A stretch of 64,000 nt of DNA from Sphingomonas sp. AOB5. GTDB taxonomy: Bacteria > Pseudomonadota > Alphaproteobacteria > Sphingomonadales > Sphingomonadaceae. The notes below the pieces were generated by a model. It saw only the letters and a list, made by a program, of their open reading frames with translations. It did no database searches and was not told the origin of the DNA. Within the stretch, counting starts at the first letter, position 1; each line of letters starts with the position of its first letter. Shown here one piece after another: positions 59,056 through 64,000 of the stretch. Position numbers and translations under genes: made by a program. The DNA lies in assembly GCF_029433115.1 (NCBI RefSeq), contig NZ_JARNTV010000009.1, positions 42,901 to 106,900 of the forward strand, in the 5' to 3' direction.

Positions 59056-61230
59056 TTGCGAGTACGTCACACCCGTTCCGGTCGCCGCCGCTTCTCCGAC
59101 GCTTTCCTGATTGCCCCGCTGGCAACTGCGCTGCTGGCCTGGGCGGCACCGGCGCTGGCGAGCGAGCCGGACAATGATCCGGTTCCCGAGGACCAGAATG
59201 TCGAGATCGTCGTCACTGCCGAGCGGCGCGAGACCAGCCTGCTGAAGACGCCGCTGGCGGTGTCCGCCGTTACGTCGGACACGCTGCAGAGCGACCGGAT
59301 CGAGACGCTGGCGGATCTGTCGGGCCATGTGCCGGGGCTGAACCTGCCCAATTCCTATGCGAACATGCAGTCGGTCTTCATCCGCGGCATCGGCACCACC
59401 GATCCCGGCGTGCCGGCCGCGGTCGGCATCTATGTCGACGATGTCTATGTGCCGCGCACCTTCGGCAACGCGCTGTTCGACTTGCCGGATATCGAGCGGA
59501 TCGAGGTGCTGCGCGGGCCGCAGGGCACGCTCTATGGCCAGAACACCAGCGGCGGCGCGATCAAGATCGTGTCGCGCGATCCGGGCGATCAGGTCACCGG
59601 TTCTGTGTTCGCCGAATATGGCAGCTTCAACAGCTTCCGCACCCAGGCCTATCTCTCGGCGCCGATCGTCGAGGGGCTGCTGGCGGGCAGCATCGCCGTC
59701 ACCCATCGCCAGCGCGACGGCTATACCTTCAACGCCAATACCGGGCGCTGGGTGGATTCGCTCAATACCGACCAGGTTCGCGCCAAGCTGAAGCTGACCC
59801 CGGCGGCGGGCTTCACTGCGGTGCTTTCGGCCGACGCCACCTTCGATGATTCGGACAATGCGCTGGGCATCCCGCTCAACTACGGCACGCCCGATCCGCG
59901 CCGCACCTATGCGAACACCGACACGCGGCTGAACCGCGACGGGCGCGGCCTTACGCTGCACCTGACCGGCGAGCTGAGCCCGGCGATCACGGTCAAGTCG
60001 ATCACCGGCTATCGCACGGTGAAGGACGATCCCTCGCCATGGGACTGGGACGGCACGCCCGAGGACCGGTTCGGCTGGTCGCAGACGCTGGAGAGCCGCC
60101 AGTTCAGCCAGGAATTCCAGCTGCTTGGCGACCATGGTCCGCTCACCTACACGCTGGGCGCGATCTACCAGAACGAGAAGTTCGACTTTGATCGCTTCGC
60201 CTGGCGCTCGGCCACTTATTCGGAGATCGAGAGCCATTTGAAGGTCGAGAGCTGGGGCATTTACGGCCAGCTCAACTACAACATCACCGATGCGCTGCGC
60301 GTCACCGCGGGCCTGCGTTACGGCAAGGAGAAGCAGAGCTTCACCAACCTGTCGTACCGCAATAATGTCACCGGCGCGCGGACCAGCCTGATCTATTCGG
60401 TCAGCGGGCTGACCGACACGCAGGACGGGTTCACGCCCAAGATCGCGGTCGACTACACCTTCTCGCCCTATCTGATGGGCTATGCGAGCTTTACCCGCGG
60501 ATCGAAGTCGGGCGGGTTCAATCGCGCCGCCGGCACCGCGCAGATCGCATCGATCGCGGTCTCGCCGGAATCGGTCACCGCATACGAGATCGGGTTCAAG
60601 GGCCGCACGCCGAACCGGGTGCTTCAGGGCAGCATCTCGGCCTTCTACAACGACTTCAAGGATTATCAGGCGGGCATCACCAATCCGACCATCGGCGGCG
60701 TGCTGATCAACGGTCAGGTGGTGGTGAATGCCGGCGCCGCACACACCTATGGCGTCGAGGCGGAAGCGACCTTTGCGCCGGTCGATGCGATCCGCTGGTC
60801 GGTATCGGCGGCGTGGCTCGAGACCCGGTTCGACTCCTTCGCCAATCCCACGGGCGCTGCGGCCTCGGACTTTACCGGCAACCGGCTCCCGCTGGCGCCG
60901 CGCTTCACTTTGGGGTCGCGGCTCGAGGTCACCGTGCCGCTCGGCATTCCAGGCGAAGTCACCGCGACCGCGAATGTCGATTACAAGAGCGCCAACTTTC
61001 TCGACTCCGCGAATACCGCGGCGACGGAGCTGAAACCCCAGGCCTATGTCGATCTGGGGGTGAGCTATCGCACCGAAGACAAGCACTGGACCTTCCAGCT
61101 GCTCGCCCGGAACCTGTTCGACAAGACCGAGATCGTCGGTCCGCACTTCCTGACCCCGTCCATCGGCGTCGATGTCGTCGGCTACAGCCAGCCGCGCATC
61201 GTCACGGTTTCCGCCCGCTACGCTTTTTGA
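59056..61230 (+). CDS. TonB-dependent outer-membrane receptor
   Basis: About 724 residues from TTG at 59056, which has GAGGAA 8 bp upstream and begins a signal peptide (RVRHTRSGRRRFSDAFLIA through APALAS). An in-frame ATG at 59029 adds nine residues but lacks a ribosome site. The plug begins VEIVVTAERRETSLLKTPLAVSA and VLRGPQGTLYGQNTSGG is present. The barrel ends VSARYAF. No GTCAAC operator precedes it, so its control differs from that of the receptors at 31409 and 35325. Downstream are hydrolase-like, Rieske and SDR genes. Confidence 0.9.
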   Translation: MRVRHTRSGRRRFSDAFLIAPLATALLAWAAPALASEPDNDPVPEDQNVEIVVTAERRETSLLKTPLAVSAVTSDTLQSDRIETLADLSGHVPGLNLPNSYANMQSVFIRGIGTTDPGVPAAVGIYVDDVYVPRTFGNALFDLPDIERIEVLRGPQGTLYGQNTSGGAIKIVSRDPGDQVTGSVFAEYGSFNSFRTQAYLSAPIVEGLLAGSIAVTHRQRDGYTFNANTGRWVDSLNTDQVRAKLKLTPAAGFTAVLSADATFDDSDNALGIPLNYGTPDPRRTYANTDTRLNRDGRGLTLHLTGELSPAITVKSITGYRTVKDDPSPWDWDGTPEDRFGWSQTLESRQFSQEFQLLGDHGPLTYTLGAIYQNEKFDFDRFAWRSATYSEIESHLKVESWGIYGQLNYNITDALRVTAGLRYGKEKQSFTNLSYRNNVTGARTSLIYSVSGLTDTQDGFTPKIAVDYTFSPYLMGYASFTRGSKSGGFNRAAGTAQIASIAVSPESVTAYEIGFKGRTPNRVLQGSISAFYNDFKDYQAGITNPTIGGVLINGQVVVNAGAAHTYGVEAEATFAPVDAIRWSVSAAWLETRFDSFANPTGAAASDFTGNRLPLAPRFTLGSRLEVTVPLGIPGEVTATANVDYKSANFLDSANTAATELKPQAYVDLGVSYRTEDKHWTFQLLARNLFDKTEIVGPHFLTPSIGVDVVGYSQPRIVTVSARYAF

Positions 61231-61255
61231 TCCCCCCAGCCAGGAGTTTCCGGCA

Positions 61256-61981
61256 ATGACCACGCGTACCCTCACCATCAAGACCGACGGCGACAAGACG
61301 CTCACCGGCTATCTCTCGCTTCCCCCGTCGGGCCGCGGCCCGGGCCTCCTGCTGTTGCAGGAAGTCTATGGCACCAATGCCGACATCAAGGGGCTGGCCG
61401 ATCTCTATGCCTCGCGCGGCTATGTCGTGCTGGCACCCGACGTGTTCTTCTGGCGCCGGGCGAGCGACACGGTGTTCGCCTATGCCGACCGCGCGATCGC
61501 AGTGCAGGCGCTGGCCGATATCGGCGGCGGCGATCAGGTGGCCGATGACATTCCCTCGGCCTGGAGCGCGCTGAAGGATCTGCCGGAAGTCGAGGGGCCG
61601 ATCGGTATTCTCGGTTTCGGATTCGGCGCGATCCTCGGTTTTGCCGGCACGGTCGGCGGCGCGCTCGATCCCGATTTCGGCGTGGCCTATTTCCCCGCCC
61701 GGCTGGCGCTCGACCGCGCGGACGGCGTGTCCCAGCCCTGGATCTTCCACTTCCCCGAGAACGACGCGGTGGCCGAGGAGCGGCTGTTCGCGAAGACGGT
61801 CAATGCGCTGAAGGACCGCGAAGACGCAGAGATCCATTTCTATCCCGAGATCGGCCATGGCTTCGCCATTCCGGGCCGCCCGGAATTCGACGGCATCGAA
61901 GCGGTGCGTGCCCACAACCGCAGTTTCGCCTTCCTCGATCGGGTTGCCCCGGTGGCGGCACGCGAAGCGCTGGCGGCCTGA
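61256..61981 (+). CDS. Dienelactone hydrolase-family protein lacking the nucleophile
   Basis: A 241-residue alpha/beta-hydrolase of the dienelactone hydrolase (DLH) type. Two members of the triad align in both sequence and number: D170 in PENDAVAE and H201 in GHGFAIP. The nucleophile motif, GxCxGG in true DLH with Cys near 123, reads GFGFGA (120-125), so a glycine stands where the cysteine should be. Either activity is lost or it has become a binding or non-hydrolytic protein. CAGGAG precedes ATG 61256; it lies 13 bp before the Rieske gene. Confidence 0.85.
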   Translation: MTTRTLTIKTDGDKTLTGYLSLPPSGRGPGLLLLQEVYGTNADIKGLADLYASRGYVVLAPDVFFWRRASDTVFAYADRAIAVQALADIGGGDQVADDIPSAWSALKDLPEVEGPIGILGFGFGAILGFAGTVGGALDPDFGVAYFPARLALDRADGVSQPWIFHFPENDAVAEERLFAKTVNALKDREDAEIHFYPEIGHGFAIPGRPEFDGIEAVRAHNRSFAFLDRVAPVAAREALAA

Positions 61982-61994
61982 GCGGAGGGGCGTG

Positions 61995-63338
61995 ATGTAC
62001 CAGCAGGCGATCGAACCGGAATATCCGAAACCGCTGACCCGGCAGGAGAATGAGGACCTCACCCGCGTGGGGCCGGGCACGGTGATGGGCGAATATCTCC
62101 GCCGCTTCTGGCACCCGGTGGTGCGCGCGGCGAAGCTCGAGCCCAACAGAGCGCCGGTTCGCATCCGCCTGCTGGGCGAGTTGTTCGTCACCTATCGCAC
62201 CAAGAGCAACAAGATCGGCTTCCTGCGCGAGCGATGCCCCCATCGCGGCGCGAGCCTGGCCCTCGCCCATAATTCGGGCGAGGGCCTGCGTTGCCTGTTC
62301 CACGGCTGGAAGATCGGCGTGGGCGGCAAGGTGGAACAGGTGCCGACCGAGCCGCCGGCTTGCGCCGCCAAGTTCGCCGAGGGCGTGAAGGTCCGCCATT
62401 ATCCGGTGCGCGAGGCGGGCGGGCTGATCTGGGCGTTCATCGGCGAAGGGATCGAGCCGCCCGAATTCCCCGACTATGAGTTCAATTCGCTGCCCGACGA
62501 TCAGGTCGATATCCGCGTCGGCCTGTTCCACTGCAACTGGGTGCAGGGAATGGAGGCCGTGCTCGACAGCGCGCATCTGGGCCAGCTGCACCGCAGTTCG
62601 TTCAAGGAGACCTTCTTCACCGGCGGCAAGGAAGCGCGGGAGGCACAGGTGCAGCGGCTGATCGAAGCGCCGGCGCCGTCGTTCGAGTTCGATGTGACGC
62701 CGTTCGGGTTCAAGGAAGCCGCGATCCGCGACCTTTCCGACGGGCGTCGGCAGGGCAATCTGCGGATGTTCGCCGCGCCCTATTATTCCTTCCTGCCCGG
62801 ATCGTCGCGCCAGAGCGACGACCGCACCATCTGCATCTCGGTACCGTTCGACGACGAATGGGCCGCGCAATATTTCATGACCTACAACACGAAGCAGCCG
62901 ATCGATCAGCAGGCGTCGAAGGAGCGCTGGCGCTATACCGATCCCGATCCGGACAATTTCGCCGCGGGTCTGGGCGATGTTCGTAACCTTTGGGGCCAGA
63001 ACCGCGACGCGATGCAGGCCGGGCATGCGACCGGCTTTATCGGCCGCCACAGCTTCCACGAGGATTTCATCATCCAGGAATCGATGGGGCCGATCACAGA
63101 TCGCACCGAAGACAATCTGGGCAGCAGCGACACGATCATCGACCTGACCCGCCGCACCTTGCTCAAGGCTGCCTATGCCTTGCGCGACGGCAGCACCGAG
63201 ATCTGGGGCCAGAAATCGGCAGGCGACTTCGACTATGCCGGCATCCGCGGCAATTCGCGGGTGATCCCGGCGGATACCGACTGGCGCGATATCGATCCGT
63301 TCGAGGATGTCGAACCCGTTTTCCTGGCGACATCGTGA
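61995..63338 (+). CDS. Rieske non-heme iron oxygenase, large subunit
   Basis: A 447-residue ring-hydroxylating or demethylating oxygenase. The Rieske cluster ligands are C81/H83 in CPHRGA and C100/H103 in CLFHGW. The mononuclear iron site is D191, H194 and H199 in LDSAHLGQLH. Size and layout match the phthalate dioxygenase/vanillate demethylase group, which works as a homotrimer without a beta subunit. It would hydroxylate a ring or remove a methyl group. No reductase or ferredoxin is adjacent; the one at 20233 may serve it. Its stop overlaps the next ATG. Confidence 0.92.
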   Translation: MYQQAIEPEYPKPLTRQENEDLTRVGPGTVMGEYLRRFWHPVVRAAKLEPNRAPVRIRLLGELFVTYRTKSNKIGFLRERCPHRGASLALAHNSGEGLRCLFHGWKIGVGGKVEQVPTEPPACAAKFAEGVKVRHYPVREAGGLIWAFIGEGIEPPEFPDYEFNSLPDDQVDIRVGLFHCNWVQGMEAVLDSAHLGQLHRSSFKETFFTGGKEAREAQVQRLIEAPAPSFEFDVTPFGFKEAAIRDLSDGRRQGNLRMFAAPYYSFLPGSSRQSDDRTICISVPFDDEWAAQYFMTYNTKQPIDQQASKERWRYTDPDPDNFAAGLGDVRNLWGQNRDAMQAGHATGFIGRHSFHEDFIIQESMGPITDRTEDNLGSSDTIIDLTRRTLLKAAYALRDGSTEIWGQKSAGDFDYAGIRGNSRVIPADTDWRDIDPFEDVEPVFLATS

Positions 63339-64000
63339 TGGCGGGCGGACAAGTCTGGTTCGTCACCGGCGCATCGCGCGGCTTCGGGCGCGAGATCGTC
63401 GAGCAGGCGCTGGAGCGCGGCCATCGCGTGGTGGCAACGGCGCGCGATACCGCGGCGCTGGGCGATCTGGCGCATGAGCGGCTGCTGGTGTTGCCGCTCG
63501 ATGTGACCGATGCCGTGCAGATCGGCGAGACGGTCGCGCGGGCGGAGGCGCATTTCGGCGCGGTGGACGTGCTCGTGAACAATGCCGGCTACGGCTATCT
63601 CGCCGCGGTCGAGGAGGGCGAAGATGACGAGATCCGCGCGCTGTTCGACGCCAATTTCTTCGGTCTCGCCGCGCTGATCCGCGCGGTATTGCCGGGTCAG
63701 CGCGCGCGGGGCAGGGGGACGATCGTCAACATCTCGTCAGCGGGCGGCTTCGCGGGCTTCCCCGGATCTGGCTATTACGCTGCCAGCAAGTTCGCGGTCG
63801 AGGGCCTGTCGGAATCGCTTGCCAAGGAACTCGTCCCGCTGGGGCTGCGTGTGCTGCTGGTCGAGCCGGGGCCGTTCCGCACCGACTGGGCGGGCAGCTC
63901 GCTGCGCCAGTCGCCGCGGCATATCGACGCGTATGAGCCGACCGCCGGCATCCGCCGCCGCACCGTCCATGCGACCAGCGGCACGCAGCCCGGCTGTCCC
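63338..64000 (+). CDS. Short-chain dehydrogenase/reductase, 3' end outside window
   Basis: The reading frame from ATG 63338 stays open to the last base, 221 codons. VTGASRGFGREIVEQALERG, VLVNNAGYG and YYAASK mark a classical SDR with full active site. The start overlaps the Rieske stop (TGATG), so the two are coupled. Its layout resembles SDRs that oxidise cis-dihydrodiols or alcohols, which would fit a Rieske product (inference). The C-terminus is cut by the window edge. Confidence 0.88.
   Translation, partial: MAGGQVWFVTGASRGFGREIVEQALERGHRVVATARDTAALGDLAHERLLVLPLDVTDAVQIGETVARAEAHFGAVDVLVNNAGYGYLAAVEEGEDDEIRALFDANFFGLAALIRAVLPGQRARGRGTIVNISSAGGFAGFPGSGYYAASKFAVEGLSESLAKELVPLGLRVLLVEPGPFRTDWAGSSLRQSPRHIDAYEPTAGIRRRTVHATSGTQPGCP

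Overview
The window is GC-rich DNA (roughly two thirds G+C), densely packed with short-overlap operons. It carries four large TonB-dependent receptors and many CoA-linked catabolic genes, a pattern typical of a sphingomonad (Alphaproteobacteria, probably Sphingomonadaceae). That taxon call is inference from gene style. I saw no tRNA, rRNA, insertion sequence, CRISPR array or prophage gene. No stretch over 300 bases lacks a gene. The window opens inside an acyl-CoA ligase and closes inside a short-chain dehydrogenase.

Region 1 (1-12100, all +) is a CoA-thioester degradation operon: ligase end, TonB-dependent receptor, CitE-like lyase, acetyl-CoA hydrolase-type CoA-transferase, enoyl-CoA hydratase, SDR, SCP-x-type thiolase, CaiB/AMACR-type enzyme, two adjacent acyl-CoA dehydrogenase halves that look like one heteromeric enzyme, and a second hydratase. 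An IclR regulator (12296-13036, -) follows. Region 2 (13132-19484) holds an SDR and acyl-CoA dehydrogenase divergent from a luciferase-like flavin oxidoreductase, then a FadB-like protein without its NAD-binding domain and an HSD10-type SDR divergent from a DUF2889-like gene. Both divergent gaps carry ATAC-N6-GTAT palindromes.

Region 3 (19518-64000) is the striking part. Eleven copies of the palindrome RTCAAC-N6-GTTGAC (one with a single arm mismatch) sit in promoter gaps between 20145 and 51620, one of them beside a divergent TetR gene (21067-21750). They flank a flavin reductase, a ferredoxin-NADP reductase, a luciferase-like enzyme, SMP-30, a SnoaL-like protein, a CoA-transferase, an HMG-CoA-lyase-like enzyme, two paralogous MFS transporters, a class II aldolase, two TonB-dependent receptors, a P450 operon ending in malonyl-CoA decarboxylase and synthetase, tandem CmcJ/NvfI-type oxygenases, and a complete coenzyme F420 pathway (FbiC, F420:NADP reductase, CofE, CofD, CofC; 51732-56970). 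The F420 operon runs on into HSD10-type SDR and thiolase genes, then a TonB-dependent receptor, a dienelactone-hydrolase-like protein without its nucleophile, a Rieske oxygenase and an SDR.

Working model (inference): one TetR repressor senses a substrate or its CoA-thioester and switches on, as one regulon, outer-membrane uptake, inner-membrane transport, oxygenases, a candidate F420-dependent oxidoreductase (40106-40945), beta-oxidation-like steps and the synthesis and reduction of F420 itself. Making F420 on demand as part of a catabolic regulon in an alphaproteobacterium is the candidate undescribed system here. The substrate cannot be read from the sequence.
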